Source: Parabacteroides sp. PF5-6 (GTDB lineage Bacteria; Bacteroidota; Bacteroidia; Bacteroidales; Tannerellaceae). Taken from it: 64,000 nucleotides of DNA. The notes beneath the pieces are model-generated. The model worked only from the letters and a program-made list of their open reading frames with translations, was not told the origin of the DNA and made no database searches. The stretch lies in contig NZ_JAQFIN010000014.1 of assembly GCF_029504695.1 (NCBI RefSeq), forward strand, positions 29,903 through 93,902, written 5' to 3'. Of the stretch, positions 41,568 to 51,637 are shown piece by piece. Each line of letters opens with the position of its first letter. Positions within the stretch are counted from its first letter, which is position 1. The translations under genes and the position numbers were made by a program.

Positions 41568-43052
41568 ATGCTATTAGGATGTGATATCGGCAGCTCGTCA
41601 ATCAAAGCTGCCCTGGTGGATGAGAACACCGGTGAGATCATTGGTTCCGACTTTTACCCGAAAGAAGAGGCCGCGATCCATGCGCCCCGTCCGGGTTGGG
41701 CCGAACAGAACCCGGAAGAATGGTGGGATAACCTGAAGATCGCTATCCGCGGTGCCCTGACACAAGCGGGAGCGGATGGCTCGGAAGTGAAAGCGATCGG
41801 TATATCCTATCAGATGCATGGCTTGGTGTTGGTCGATCGCCGGATGCAGGTACTGCGTCCTTCGATCATCTGGTGCGACAGCCGGGCCGTGCCCTATGGC
41901 GAGCGGGCGTTCAAAGCGATGGGCGAGGAGTATACCCTTTCGCATCTGTTGAATTCACCGGGAAACTTCACCGCCTCCAAATTGGCCTGGGTGAAAGAAT
42001 ATGAACCGCAGGTGTTCGATAATATCTATAAGATCATGCTTCCGGGCGACTATATCGCCATGCGGATGACGGGCGATGCCGTTACCACGGTTTCCGGCCT
42101 TTCCGAAGGCATCTTCTGGGACTTCAAGACCAACTCCCTCTCAGCGGATCTGATGAAGTATTATGGTTTTGGGGAAGAGCTTATCGCACCGATCAAGCCA
42201 ACCTTTGGCTTGCAAGGCGAACTCTTGGGTTCTATCGCTACGGAGCTCGGCTTGAAAAAAGGAACGCCCGTAACCTACCGGGCAGGTGATCAGCCAAACA
42301 ACGCCCTTTCCCTGAATGTATTGAACCCAGGTGAGGTAGCCGCCACGGCCGGTACCTCCGGCGTGGTCTATGGCGTGAACGGAACGGTCAATTACGATAC
42401 GCTCTCGCGCGTCAATACCTTTGCCCATGTCAACCATACGGAGCAGCAGACCCGCCTGGGTGTGCTCTTATGTATTAACGGTGTAGGCATTATGAATTCC
42501 TGGATTAAGAAAAACATCGCCCCCGAAGGAATCGGTTATGATCAGTTGAATGCATTGGCGGCAACTGTGCCTGTCGGTTCGGAAGGCGTGTCCATCCTGC
42601 CGTTTGGCAATGGCGCGGAGCGTATGTTGCAAAACAAAGAGATCGGATGTTCCTTGCATGGTGTCAATTTCAATATCCATCACAAAGCGCATCTGGCCCG
42701 TGCCGCGCAGGAAGGCATTGTCTTTTCCTTTAAGTACGGTATGGATATCATGAACGAGATGGGCATTGACATCGATATCATACGCGCCGGCAATGCCAAT
42801 ATGTTCCTGAGTCCGATCTTCCGGGATACATTAGCCGGAGTGACCGGTGCCTTGATCGAACTCTACGATACGAACGGTGCGGTAGGCGCCGCCAAAGGAG
42901 CCGGTATCGGCGCCGGTATCTATCAAACACCGGAAGAAGCCTTCGCCTCGCTGAAGAAATTAGAGGTGATCGAGCCCGACGGCCTGAAAGCCGATCAGTA
43001 TTGCGCCGCCTATGAAACCTGGCGGGAATGTTTAATGACGAAGAATGGGTAA
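41568..43052 (+). CDS. xylB: Xylulokinase
   Basis: XylB phosphorylates D-xylulose with ATP, the second step of xylose catabolism. This 494-residue FGGY-family kinase has the N-terminal phosphate loop LGCDIGSSSIKAALVD, the catalytic region IGISYQMHGLVLVD, SIIWCDSRA, the ATP site AGTSGVVYGV, and the C-terminal family blocks GIVFSFKYGMDIM and GAAKGAGIGAGIYQ. Length and motif order are normal. It lies between the Nudix regulator and xylose isomerase in one operon. A structured repeat of about 150 bases separates it from xylA. Confidence 0.95.
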   Translation: MLLGCDIGSSSIKAALVDENTGEIIGSDFYPKEEAAIHAPRPGWAEQNPEEWWDNLKIAIRGALTQAGADGSEVKAIGISYQMHGLVLVDRRMQVLRPSIIWCDSRAVPYGERAFKAMGEEYTLSHLLNSPGNFTASKLAWVKEYEPQVFDNIYKIMLPGDYIAMRMTGDAVTTVSGLSEGIFWDFKTNSLSADLMKYYGFGEELIAPIKPTFGLQGELLGSIATELGLKKGTPVTYRAGDQPNNALSLNVLNPGEVAATAGTSGVVYGVNGTVNYDTLSRVNTFAHVNHTEQQTRLGVLLCINGVGIMNSWIKKNIAPEGIGYDQLNALAATVPVGSEGVSILPFGNGAERMLQNKEIGCSLHGVNFNIHHKAHLARAAQEGIVFSFKYGMDIMNEMGIDIDIIRAGNANMFLSPIFRDTLAGVTGALIELYDTNGAVGAAKGAGIGAGIYQTPEEAFASLKKLEVIEPDGLKADQYCAAYETWRECLMTKNG

Positions 43053-43079
43053 AGATTTCAGGAATGTATGAACTAATAG

Positions 43080-43230
43080 TATCTAAGCTCCTCTCCTGGC
43101 CAGGAGAGGGGGACCGCCGCTTGCGGTGGTGGAGAGGTTGTTTTTCAATATCAATAAAAATGGAAGAGACAACCACTCCACCGCTGCAAGCAGCGGTCCC
43201 CCTCGCCTGGCCAGGCAAGGAGCCGAGATA
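43080..43230. repeat. Inverted-repeat intergenic element between xylB and xylA
   Basis: The ends TATCTAAGCTCC and GGAGCCGAGATA and long inner arms (CCTGGCCAGG, GGGGGACCGC, GGTGGAGAGGTTGT against their near complements) make one imperfect hairpin over the whole element. The loop is AT-rich. It resembles dispersed repeats seen in Bacteroidota intergenic regions. TTAATAATTAACAATT simple repeats fill the rest up to 43314. Confidence 0.8.
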
Positions 43231-43314
43231 GCACTGGTCGCAAATCTTCTAATATCATATATGCATTAATAATTAACAATTAATAATTAACAATTCACAG
43301 TTAAATTTACTATC

Positions 43315-44643
43315 ATGAGCATTTACAAAGGAGAAAAAGAATTCTTTCCGGGCATCGGAAGGATCCAGTTTGAAGGAAAAGAGTCAAAGAACCCGATGGC
43401 ATTCCATTATTATGACGAAAACCGGGTCGTTATGGGTAAAACCCTGAAAGATCACCTGCGCTTTGCCATGGCGTATTGGCATACGCTCTGTGCCGAAGGA
43501 GGCGATCCTTTTGGTGGGGGCACCAAATCGTTCCCCTGGAACAGCGGAATGGATGCCATCTCACGGGCGAAGTACAAGATGGACGCGGCATTTGAATTTA
43601 TGAGCAAATGTAATATCCCGTACTATTGTTTCCACGATGTGGACGTAGTGGACGAACCGGATACCTTGGCCGAATTCGAGAAACGCCTGCAAACCATGGT
43701 GGGTTACGCCAAAGAATTGCAACAGGCCACAGGCAAAAAACTGTTATGGTCGACCGCTAATGTATTCGGTCACAAACGCTATATGAACGGAGCGGCAACA
43801 AACCCGAACTTCCCCGTGGTAGCCTGTGCCGCAACGCAGATCAAGAACGCCATCGATGCCTGTATTGAACTGGGTGGCGAGAACTATGTCTTCTGGGGCG
43901 GCCGCGAAGGGTATATGAGCCTGTTGAATACGGATATGAAACGCGAGAAAGATCACCTGGCTATGTTGTTGACTATGGCACGCGACTATGGACGCAAGAA
44001 CGGTTTCAAGGGTACGTTCCTGATCGAACCTAAACCGATGGAACCCACCAAACACCAGTATGATGTGGATGCGGAAACAGTGATCGGCTTCCTGCGCAAC
44101 TACGGCCTGGACAAAGACTTCGCCTTGAATATCGAAGTGAACCACGCTACCCTGGCAGGCCATACTTTCGAACACGAGCTGCAGGCGGCAGCCGATGCGG
44201 GTATGCTTTGCTCGATCGATGCCAACCGGGGTGACTACCAGAACGGATGGGATACCGACCAGTTCCCGATGGATATCTATGAATTAACCCAAGCCTGGCT
44301 GGTGATCCTCGAAGGAGGCGGCTTGACAACGGGCGGTACGAACTTCGACGCCAAGACGCGCCGTAACTCAACCGACCTGGATGATATCTTCCTGGCCCAT
44401 ATCGGGGGAATGGATGCTTTTGCCCGCGCGTTGATCATCGCTGCCGATATCCTGGAGAACTCGGATTACCGCAAGATGCGCGCTACCCGTTACGCCAGCT
44501 TCGACGGTGGCGACGGTAAAGCTTTCGAAGAGGGTAAACTTACCCTGGAAGACCTGCGCAAGATCGCGCTCAACAGTGCGGAACCGGCGCAGATCAGCGG
44601 CAAGCAGGAGTTGTATGAGATGATTATCAACAACCACATCTAA
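43315..44643 (+). CDS. xylA: Xylose isomerase
   Basis: XylA converts D-xylose to D-xylulose. The 442-residue protein is of the long class II type. Active-site blocks are visible: FHDVDVVDE (catalytic histidine and aspartate), [15 protein letters not shown], the metal-binding [13 protein letters not shown] and [18 protein letters not shown], and [17 protein letters not shown] with further metal ligands. It starts in phase with the family N-terminus ([15 protein letters not shown]). It is part of the xylose operon, 262 bases after xylB. A (GTTGAAA)n inverted array follows before the transporter gene. Confidence 0.97.
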   Translation: MSIYKGEKEFFPGIGRIQFEGKESKNPMAFHYYDENRVVMGKTLKDHLRFAMAYWHTLCAEGGDPFGGGTKSFPWNSGMDAISRAKYKMDAAFEFMSKCNIPYYCFHDVDVVDEPDTLAEFEKRLQTMVGYAKELQQATGKKLLWSTANVFGHKRYMNGAATNPNFPVVACAATQIKNAIDACIELGGENYVFWGGREGYMSLLNTDMKREKDHLAMLLTMARDYGRKNGFKGTFLIEPKPMEPTKHQYDVDAETVIGFLRNYGLDKDFALNIEVNHATLAGHTFEHELQAAADAGMLCSIDANRGDYQNGWDTDQFPMDIYELTQAWLVILEGGGLTTGGTNFDAKTRRNSTDLDDIFLAHIGGMDAFARALIIAADILENSDYRKMRATRYASFDGGDGKAFEEGKLTLEDLRKIALNSAEPAQISGKQELYEMIINNHI

Positions 44644-44646
44644 ATA

Positions 44647-44717
44647 GTTGAAAGTTGAAAGTTGAGAGTTGAAAGTTGAAAACTAATCTTTCACTTTCAA
44701 CTTTCAACTTTCAACTC
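44647..44717. repeat. Heptamer (GTTGAAA) array with its own inverse, xylA-xylE spacer
   Basis: Five GTTGAAA or GTTGAGA units at 44647-44681 face four TTTCAAC-type units (44689-44717) across a short spacer, so the spacer folds into one long hairpin. A related simple repeat encodes part of the GLUG protein (28837-28859) and lies at the kinase/LytTR junction (about 21813-21840). Confidence 0.8.
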
Positions 44718-44726
44718 AAAATAGTT

Positions 44727-46118
44727 ATGAGTAATAATAAGTATAACACCGCCTACGTCTTTGGCATCACCTTGGTCGCTACGATCGGGGGATTGCTTTT
44801 TGGCTACGATACGGCGGTGATCTCCGGGGCGGAGAAATCGGTGGAAGCCTACCTGATCCGCCCCCTGGGATTAAGCTCGTTTGTGCATGGGGCGACGGTC
44901 TCGAGCGCGTTGATCGGCTGTATCATCGGTGGGGCGCTGTCGGGATTCTTCTCTTCCCGCCTGGGACGTAAGCGGTCGCTGGTATTGGCGGCGGTCTTGT
45001 TTTTCCTGTCGGCTTTGGGCTCGGGATTTCCGGAGACCTTGTTCTTTACACGCGGTGAACCGACTATGGGACTCCTGGTTGTCTTCAACCTCTATCGTAT
45101 CCTGGGTGGGATAGGAGTGGGGTTGGCTTCGGCGGTCTGTCCGATGTATATCGGCGAGATCGCGCCGGCGGAGATCCGTGGACGCCTGGTGTCTTTCAAC
45201 CAGTTTGCCATTATCTTCGGTATGCTGGTGGTCTACTTTGTGAACTGGGGCATTGCCAACGGGCAGACGATCGAGTGGATCAATAGCCTGGGGTGGCGGT
45301 ATATGTTCGCTTCCGAAGCGATCCCGGCGGCATTGTTCGGTGTGTTGGTCTTGTTCGTACCGGAGACGCCGCGTTACCTGGCTATGACCCGTCAGGACGA
45401 AAAGGCATTTGCCGTATTGAAAAAGATCAATGGCTCGAAAGAAAAAGCCCAATCCATCCTGGAGGATATCAAAGCGACGGTTTCGGAAACCACCCGAGGA
45501 AAACTGTTCTCTTATGGTAAAGGGGTGATTATCATCGGTATTCTGTTGTCGGTATTCCAGCAGTTCGTCGGAATCAATGTGGCGTTGTATTACGCCCCCC
45601 GTATCTTCGAAAGTATGGGAGCAGCCAAAGATGCCTCTATGTTGCAGACGATTGTGATGGGGCTGGTGAACGTGATCTTCACGGTCGTGGCTATCCTTAC
45701 CGTAGATAAATGGGGACGTAAACCGCTGTTGATTGTCGGCTCGATCGGCATGGCCGCCGGTATGTTTGCCATCTCCGGCCTGGCGTATTTCAATATCATC
45801 GGCATCAGCACATTGGTCTTTATCATTATCTATACGGCTTCTTTCATGATGTCGTGGGGCCCGATCTGCTGGGTGTTGATCGCCGAGATCTTTCCCAATA
45901 AGATCCGTGGACAAGCCGTGGCGATTGCCGTTGCCGCCCAGTGGGCAGCCAACTACTTTATCTCATCGACCTATCCGGCGATGATGGAGTTCAGCGGTGC
46001 GTTCACCTATGGTTTCTATGGCGTGATGGCCGTATTCTCCGCTTTGTTTGTCTGGAAAATGATTCCCGAAACCAAAGGGAAAACATTGGAACAGATGGAG
46101 CAGTATTGGAAGAAGTAA
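44727..46118 (+). CDS. xylE: D-xylose:H+ symporter (MFS sugar porter)
   Basis: This 463-residue transporter of the major facilitator superfamily takes up xylose with protons. It has 12 hydrophobic segments and the sugar-porter signatures: TIGGLLFGYDTAVISGA in helix 1, SSRLGRKRSLVLA, EIAPAEIRGRLVSFNQ, VPETPRYLA, QQFVGINVALYYAPRIF in helix 7, DKWGRKPLLIVGS and a C-terminal MIPETKGKTLEQME. I start at MSNNKYNTAYVF because the upstream frame runs through the heptamer repeat. It is the last gene of the xylose operon, followed by a strong terminator. Confidence 0.95.
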   Translation: MSNNKYNTAYVFGITLVATIGGLLFGYDTAVISGAEKSVEAYLIRPLGLSSFVHGATVSSALIGCIIGGALSGFFSSRLGRKRSLVLAAVLFFLSALGSGFPETLFFTRGEPTMGLLVVFNLYRILGGIGVGLASAVCPMYIGEIAPAEIRGRLVSFNQFAIIFGMLVVYFVNWGIANGQTIEWINSLGWRYMFASEAIPAALFGVLVLFVPETPRYLAMTRQDEKAFAVLKKINGSKEKAQSILEDIKATVSETTRGKLFSYGKGVIIIGILLSVFQQFVGINVALYYAPRIFESMGAAKDASMLQTIVMGLVNVIFTVVAILTVDKWGRKPLLIVGSIGMAAGMFAISGLAYFNIIGISTLVFIIIYTASFMMSWGPICWVLIAEIFPNKIRGQAVAIAVAAQWAANYFISSTYPAMMEFSGAFTYGFYGVMAVFSALFVWKMIPETKGKTLEQMEQYWKK

Positions 46119-46146
46119 AGGCGTATTTGTGTTCCCTAAATAAAGT

Positions 46147-46204
46147 ATTGCACTTTTGTAACTTAAACATTGCGCTTTGGGTTACAAAAGTGCAATGTTT
46201 TTTT
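46147..46204 (+). terminator. Terminator of the xylose operon, GCAATGTTTT repeat family
   Basis: A perfect 16-bp stem, ATTGCACTTTTGTAAC (46147-46162) with GTTACAAAAGTGCAAT (46181-46196), is followed by GTTTTTTTT. The loop contains CATTGCGCTTTGG, a further copy of the AAAGYGCAATG word in inverted orientation. It shows that the dispersed family of 6217 and 26597 can work as a terminator. Confidence 0.85.
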
Positions 46205-46574
46205 TCAGATCAAACCGACCTTGTCTATTGTACGCTCAAAATCCCTGAAGATGCGCCCAGAAGCTCTCAAACGCCAGTTGTGTGTTAGTTTTATGAACAT
46301 TTATTTGAATGTATTGTTTAAAAGCTGTTAATTTGTTGCAACAAAGTGTAGTGGTGGTTGTGTGCATATCATGTCTTTTAGGGGGCAATTTCTTTCGGAT
46401 TAGGGTATAAAACCATGAAAGAAACAAATTAACCCCTATTCATTTACATAACTTATCCTTACGTTTGTTTGCATACGTTTACATTTGCTTTGACTTTTAG
46501 AAGTCGCTAAAAACATAGTGTTGCAAATATTAATTTTGAGAATAATTACAGTTAAACAACTTAAATCTCTTTTT
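46205..46574 (+). other. Long leader region of the second susC
   Basis: These 370 bases contain no gene. TACATTTG at 46480-46487 and TAATTTTG at 46531-46538 both match the -7 box, without a good -33 box at the right distance. The region may also hold binding sites for an unlinked regulator, because no sigma/FecR pair or hybrid sensor is next to this susC. Confidence 0.5.
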
Positions 46575-49500
46575 ATGAAAGAAAGGTGTAAAGTATGTTC
46601 TTTGCGCGGACTCCCATGGAAGATCGCGCAAACGTTTTTGATCGTAGCCTTCCTGTTTATGCACTGTATGCCCGCTTTGGCGCAGTCTACTGTCAGGATA
46701 AAAGGTACTGTTAAATCAGCTATGGATGGAGAACCACTTATCGGTGTGAATGTTATCGAAAGAGGTACCACCAATGGTGTAGTCACTAATTTTGACGGAG
46801 AGTATGAACTTTCGGTTCCGGCAGGGGCTGTGGTGGCATTCTCTTATGTTGGCTTTTTGGATTATACGCTGACGGTGACCGCTGGCCAGACGACTTACGA
46901 TGTGGCCCTGCGGGAAGACTCACAGTCGCTGGAAGAGGTAGTCGTTATCGGTTACGGGGTGCAGAAGAAAAAGCTGCTTACCGGAGCAACCGTGCAGGTG
47001 AGCGGTGATGACATCACCAAGATGAGTACGACCAGTGCGTTGACAGCGCTGCAAAGCTCAACGCCCGGGGTTACTATTACCCAACAGAACGGGCAGCCGG
47101 GATCCGGCTTTATCGTTAACATTCGTGGTATTGGTACGATCGGTAGCTCGGCTCCGTTGTACGTGATCGACGGCGTTCCCGGTGGAGACCTGAACCATAT
47201 CAGCCCGGCGGATATCGAATCGATCGACGTATTGAAAGATGCCGCTTCGGCAGCGATCTACGGTTCGCGTGCAGCGAACGGGGTTGTGTTGGTGACCACC
47301 AAACAGGGGAAAGCCGGCAAGACTACAATCTCTTACGACGGCTATATCGGTTCACAATATATGTATAAGAAACCGGATATGCTCAACGCACAGCAATATA
47401 TGCTGATCCAGGACGAGCGCCGCTACAACGAAGGACAGGCCGGTTACAACTGGAGTGGCATGTTGGGCAGCGATCTGTACAACAGCTTTGCCAACGGCAG
47501 CAACAAAGGTACCGACTGGGTAGACGAATTCTATAACGAAGGTGCCCTGACGCAGAGCCATGCTGTCAACTTGACCGGTGGTAATGAAACTTCCGTATTC
47601 TCTCTGGGGTATTCCTATACCACACAGGACGGGATCTTCGGTCATGACGTACAGTCGAAATACGACCGTAGTACATTCCGTATCAATTCAGACCATGTTC
47701 TGTTGAAAGGAAACGGCTACGATATCATCAAGATCGGGGAAACATTAAACTATATGTACCGCGAGAACTCCGGTATCTCACAGGGCAACCAGTATTGGAA
47801 TGCCTTCTTCAATGTGCTTTCTGCCAACCCGCTGTTGCCGGCTTACAACAAAGACGGTGAACTCTATTCCGCAGCCGATAAAACAGCCGACGGTTGGAAC
47901 TTCGACGGAAATACGGGTAACCCCATCCTGGCAGTAACTTCCAATACACAAGGGAATAACCTGAGTAAGAATCATAACCTGAACGCCAGTGCTTATGTAC
48001 AGATCCAGCCGATCAAAGGTTTGATCTTCAAGTCTCAGTTCGGTTATAAGATGAGTGCTTCTTCGTATCGTGACTGGAATAAAATCTTCCAGGCATCGAA
48101 CAACTCTTTCAGCGCAAACGAAAGTGTAGCACAAAACCAGAGCGTAGGTTATAGCTGGTCATTGGAAAATACCTTGCTTTATCAGCTCCGCAAAGACCTG
48201 CATACCGCAGATATCGTATTGGGTCAATCGGCTGAGAAATGGGGTATGGGTGAGAATGTTTCTTCCGGCGCTTCTTTCAATATCTTCGATGGCGATTGGA
48301 AATACGCTTGGGTAGACAATATGAAACCGATTGCACTGGATCAGCGTTCGGCTGGTGGTTCTCCCTGGGGTAGTGGCTCTTTGGCTTCTTTCTTCGGTCG
48401 TGTGAACTACAACTTCAAAGAAACCTATATGGCTTCGTTTACGCTCCGTGCCGACGGTTCGTCGAACTTCGCACGCGGCAACCGCTGGGGTTACTTCCCT
48501 TCCGCTTCTGTGGGTTGGGTGGTGACGAACGAAACGTTTATGGAAAGTGTACAGGACTATATGGACTTCCTGAAATTCCGCGCCAGCTGGGGACAGAACG
48601 GTAACTCGAGCATCTCGGCTTTCCAATACTTGTCGACCTTTGCTTTCAATGATTCCGATGCGTATTATTTCGGAAAAGATAAAACGACGTCTTCTACCGG
48701 TGCGGTAGCCGATATCCTGAAGAACCCGGATGTAAGCTGGGAAACACAGGAGTCTATCAATATCGGTTTGGACGCTCGCTTCCTGGGTGGACGCCTGGGT
48801 ATGAACTTCGACTGGTACACCCGTACCACGAAAGACTGGCTGTTGATTGCTCCGATCCTGAGTACCTATGGTTTGAACGCACCGTATGTGAATGGTGGGG
48901 ACATCCGTAACCAGGGGGTTGAACTGGCATTGAGCTGGAACGACCGTGTTGGCGACTTCACCTATGCCGTAAGCGCGAATATGTCGTACAATAAGAATGA
49001 AGTAACACGTATCGCCAATACCGAAAAGATTATCCATGGGGAATCCAATGTGTTGTCACAGGGTACAGGTGAAATGTATCGCGTACAGGAAGGTTATCCT
49101 GTCGGTTACTTCTATGGTTACAAGACTGCCGGTATCTTCCAGAACCAGGCTCAGCTGGATGCTACTCCGGCTAAATTAGCGGGTGCACAAGCAGGTGACG
49201 TGATCTTTGTGGATACCAATAACGACGGCGTAATCAACGAACTCGACCGTACGATGATCGGTAACCCGCATCCTGACTTCCTGGCCGGTTTGAATATCTC
49301 TTTGGGATACAAAGGTTTCGACCTGTCGATCGCGGCTAACGGCGCGTTCGGACAACAGGTGGCTAAATCGTATCGTCGCTTTGCCGACAGCCCATTGCAG
49401 AACTATACGACCGATATCTTCGGACGCTGGCACGGGGAAGGCACTTCCAATAAATTGCCTCGCCTGACTTCCGGTTCACATTCGAACTTCCAGTTGGTGT

Positions 49501-49775
49501 CGGATATCTATGTGGAAAATGCCGACTACGTGAAATTGCAGAACATCACCGTGGGTTACGACTTCAAACGCCTCTTCCCGCGTATGCCTTTAGGACAAGC
49601 GCGTCTGTATGTAACGGCTCAGAACCTGTTCACCATCACCGGCTATTCCGGTATGGATCCTGAAATCGGTTATGGCGAATACAATGGTAACCAGGTTTCT
49701 TGGGTGAAAGGTATCGACCTGGGTTCTTATCCCAGCGCAAGAACATACTTAGTAGGTGTAAATCTTAAATTCTAA
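46575..49775 (+). CDS. SusC/RagA-family TonB-dependent receptor
   Basis: This 1066-residue outer-membrane protein has a signal peptide (to about residue 36, ALAQS), a carboxypeptidase-regulatory-like domain (about 38-120, IKGTVKSAMDGEPLIGVNVIERGTTNGVV), the LEEVVVIGYGVQKKK TonB-box region, a plug domain (PLYVIDGVPGGDLNHISPADI, VLKDAASAAIYGSRAANGV) and a barrel ending in LVGVNLKF. There is no STN domain, so it is not a sigma/FecR signalling type. The start is the ATG at 46575; the earlier ATG would disrupt the signal peptide. SusD follows after 10 bases. No glycosidase, lyase or peptidase is nearby, so the substrate is open. Confidence 0.95.
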   Translation: MKERCKVCSLRGLPWKIAQTFLIVAFLFMHCMPALAQSTVRIKGTVKSAMDGEPLIGVNVIERGTTNGVVTNFDGEYELSVPAGAVVAFSYVGFLDYTLTVTAGQTTYDVALREDSQSLEEVVVIGYGVQKKKLLTGATVQVSGDDITKMSTTSALTALQSSTPGVTITQQNGQPGSGFIVNIRGIGTIGSSAPLYVIDGVPGGDLNHISPADIESIDVLKDAASAAIYGSRAANGVVLVTTKQGKAGKTTISYDGYIGSQYMYKKPDMLNAQQYMLIQDERRYNEGQAGYNWSGMLGSDLYNSFANGSNKGTDWVDEFYNEGALTQSHAVNLTGGNETSVFSLGYSYTTQDGIFGHDVQSKYDRSTFRINSDHVLLKGNGYDIIKIGETLNYMYRENSGISQGNQYWNAFFNVLSANPLLPAYNKDGELYSAADKTADGWNFDGNTGNPILAVTSNTQGNNLSKNHNLNASAYVQIQPIKGLIFKSQFGYKMSASSYRDWNKIFQASNNSFSANESVAQNQSVGYSWSLENTLLYQLRKDLHTADIVLGQSAEKWGMGENVSSGASFNIFDGDWKYAWVDNMKPIALDQRSAGGSPWGSGSLASFFGRVNYNFKETYMASFTLRADGSSNFARGNRWGYFPSASVGWVVTNETFMESVQDYMDFLKFRASWGQNGNSSISAFQYLSTFAFNDSDAYYFGKDKTTSSTGAVADILKNPDVSWETQESINIGLDARFLGGRLGMNFDWYTRTTKDWLLIAPILSTYGLNAPYVNGGDIRNQGVELALSWNDRVGDFTYAVSANMSYNKNEVTRIANTEKIIHGESNVLSQGTGEMYRVQEGYPVGYFYGYKTAGIFQNQAQLDATPAKLAGAQAGDVIFVDTNNDGVINELDRTMIGNPHPDFLAGLNISLGYKGFDLSIAANGAFGQQVAKSYRRFADSPLQNYTTDIFGRWHGEGTSNKLPRLTSGSHSNFQLVSDIYVENADYVKLQNITVGYDFKRLFPRMPLGQARLYVTAQNLFTITGYSGMDPEIGYGEYNGNQVSWVKGIDLGSYPSARTYLVGVNLKF

Positions 49776-49785
49776 ATAATTACGT

Positions 49786-51627
49786 ATGAAAAAGATATTA
49801 TATATAGTATTAGCGGCATTGATGATCGGTGCAACGGGTTGTGAAGACTTCCTGGATTCGGAAAGCTATACGAAGAAGAACTCGGAGAACTTCCCGGTCA
49901 ATGCCAGTGATGCCGACCAGTTATTGGTGGGTGTATATGCAACGCTGAACCAGACACAGAACAATACCGCTTGTTCTCCGCTCTTGGTAATGGAACTGGC
50001 TTCCGACGACCGCTTCGGTGGTGGTGGAGAAAATGATAAAACATTCCAGGCTTGGAACCAATTGATGGTGGACCAACTGGATGTGCTCAAACCGACTTGG
50101 GAAGTACGCTATCGCGGGGTGAACCGTGCCAATATGGCGATCACCTCGATCGAGACGGCCATGGAAGATGGCGATGATAAAAACCAGAAGTTGGGTGAAG
50201 CGCTCTACCTGCGTGCTTATTCTTACTTCGATCTGGCACAAATCTTTGGAAATGTTCCCTTGATCGAAGCCGCGCCCGAGAATGTATCGGAAGCCGAAGT
50301 GGCTCCCCAACAGAAAGATGCCAAAGAGATCATGCAGTTTGTCTTGACCGACTTGTGGCGTGCGTATGATATTATGCCTTCCGTGAAATGGAATGCCGTT
50401 ACATCGGGTGTGGTTACCAAATGGGCGGCTGCAGCGATGATGGCCCGTGCTTACTTGTTCTATGACGGTGTACATGGCAACGGCAACTTCGATGCGGTAC
50501 CTCTGTTGGAAGGATCCGATAAGGCTTCTTTGACCAAAGATGACGTAGTAGCTGCATTGGAAGATCTGAAAAATAACTCCGGACACCAGTTGGTAGCCGA
50601 CTACCGCTCGATCTGGGCATACAGTAACCTGACAGCAAAGAACGGCGGCCCGGTAACCGTTGGTAGCGACAAGGTACAGCACAATTTGAAGTACGACTAT
50701 GTGTCTGATGCTGATCCCTGGATCCGCGATGGCGACAATCCTGAAGTGGTGTTTGCTATCAAATGTACCAGCTTGTCGGAATGGATCGGCGACCGCTTGG
50801 GTAATACCAACCAGTTGGCCTTGTTCTTCAGTATCCGTAACGGCGGTAATGGTGCCGACCAATACGTGAATACCTTCCCCTTCGGACAAGGATGGGGCGC
50901 CGGACCGGTCAACCCGCAACTGTGGGACGAGTGGTCTAACGATGACCCGCGTAAGAAAGCGTCTATCTATAACGTAGCCGACGAAGCAACCGAACTGGAA
51001 GGCAGCACGCCGTATCAGTATGGCTTCGACTCGCAATGGGAAGAAACTGGCCTGTGGCAGAAGAAGATCATCGCTGTTACCCGTACGGGTAAAGATTCCG
51101 ATGGTAACGACGTACTCTGTAACCACTTCGCCTCTTCGAAAGACTATTACGCGGCAACCGACGAATTGCAAGGTGTCGGACGGGATAACTTCCAGGTAGG
51201 CTTTGCGACCGACTTGATCATCATCCGCTATGCTGATGTCTTGTTGATGCATTCCGAATTGACCGGTACGGCCAACGGTATGAATGAAGTACGTGCTCGC
51301 GTAGGGCTGCCGGCAGTAGGATACAGCCAGGAAGCCTTGCAGAAAGAACGCCGCTACGAGTTGGCTTTCGAAGGTACGCGTTGGTTGGATATCCGTCGCT
51401 GGGGCATTGCCGCTTCGCAATTGGAAAAGATGTCGGGCACAACGATCTACAACAGCGCAGTCCGCACCGTACAGAAGAGCCAGGGCGGTGGTTTCGCCAG
51501 CCGTTACCAGGCAACCAGTGGTTACTGGCCGATCCCGCAGTCTGAAGTGGATATCTCTAACGGCGCTTTCAAGCAAAACCCAGGTTGGGACGCATCGAAT
51601 GGTGTTTATGTAAGTTGGGCTAACTAA
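49786..51627 (+). CDS. SusD/RagB-family outer-membrane lipoprotein
   Basis: This 613-residue surface lipoprotein pairs with the preceding SusC. The lipobox GATGC gives C19 as lipidated residue, followed by EDFLDSESYTKK. TPR-type helices carry ALYLRAYSYFDLAQIFGNVPL and RAYLFYDGV. The C-terminal part has YADVLLMHSELTGTANGMNEVRARVGLP, LQKERRYELAFEGTRWLDIRRWG and ATSGYWPIPQSEVDISNG, which are standard family blocks. It is followed after 10 bases by a further lipoprotein gene in the same operon. Confidence 0.95.
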   Translation: MKKILYIVLAALMIGATGCEDFLDSESYTKKNSENFPVNASDADQLLVGVYATLNQTQNNTACSPLLVMELASDDRFGGGGENDKTFQAWNQLMVDQLDVLKPTWEVRYRGVNRANMAITSIETAMEDGDDKNQKLGEALYLRAYSYFDLAQIFGNVPLIEAAPENVSEAEVAPQQKDAKEIMQFVLTDLWRAYDIMPSVKWNAVTSGVVTKWAAAAMMARAYLFYDGVHGNGNFDAVPLLEGSDKASLTKDDVVAALEDLKNNSGHQLVADYRSIWAYSNLTAKNGGPVTVGSDKVQHNLKYDYVSDADPWIRDGDNPEVVFAIKCTSLSEWIGDRLGNTNQLALFFSIRNGGNGADQYVNTFPFGQGWGAGPVNPQLWDEWSNDDPRKKASIYNVADEATELEGSTPYQYGFDSQWEETGLWQKKIIAVTRTGKDSDGNDVLCNHFASSKDYYAATDELQGVGRDNFQVGFATDLIIIRYADVLLMHSELTGTANGMNEVRARVGLPAVGYSQEALQKERRYELAFEGTRWLDIRRWGIAASQLEKMSGTTIYNSAVRTVQKSQGGGFASRYQATSGYWPIPQSEVDISNGAFKQNPGWDASNGVYVSWAN

Positions 51628-51637
51628 CGAATGTATC

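Noticed and set aside
44871..45914. 347-codon open frame opposite xylE
   Set aside because: It is a highly charged, low-complexity translation antisense to the transporter.
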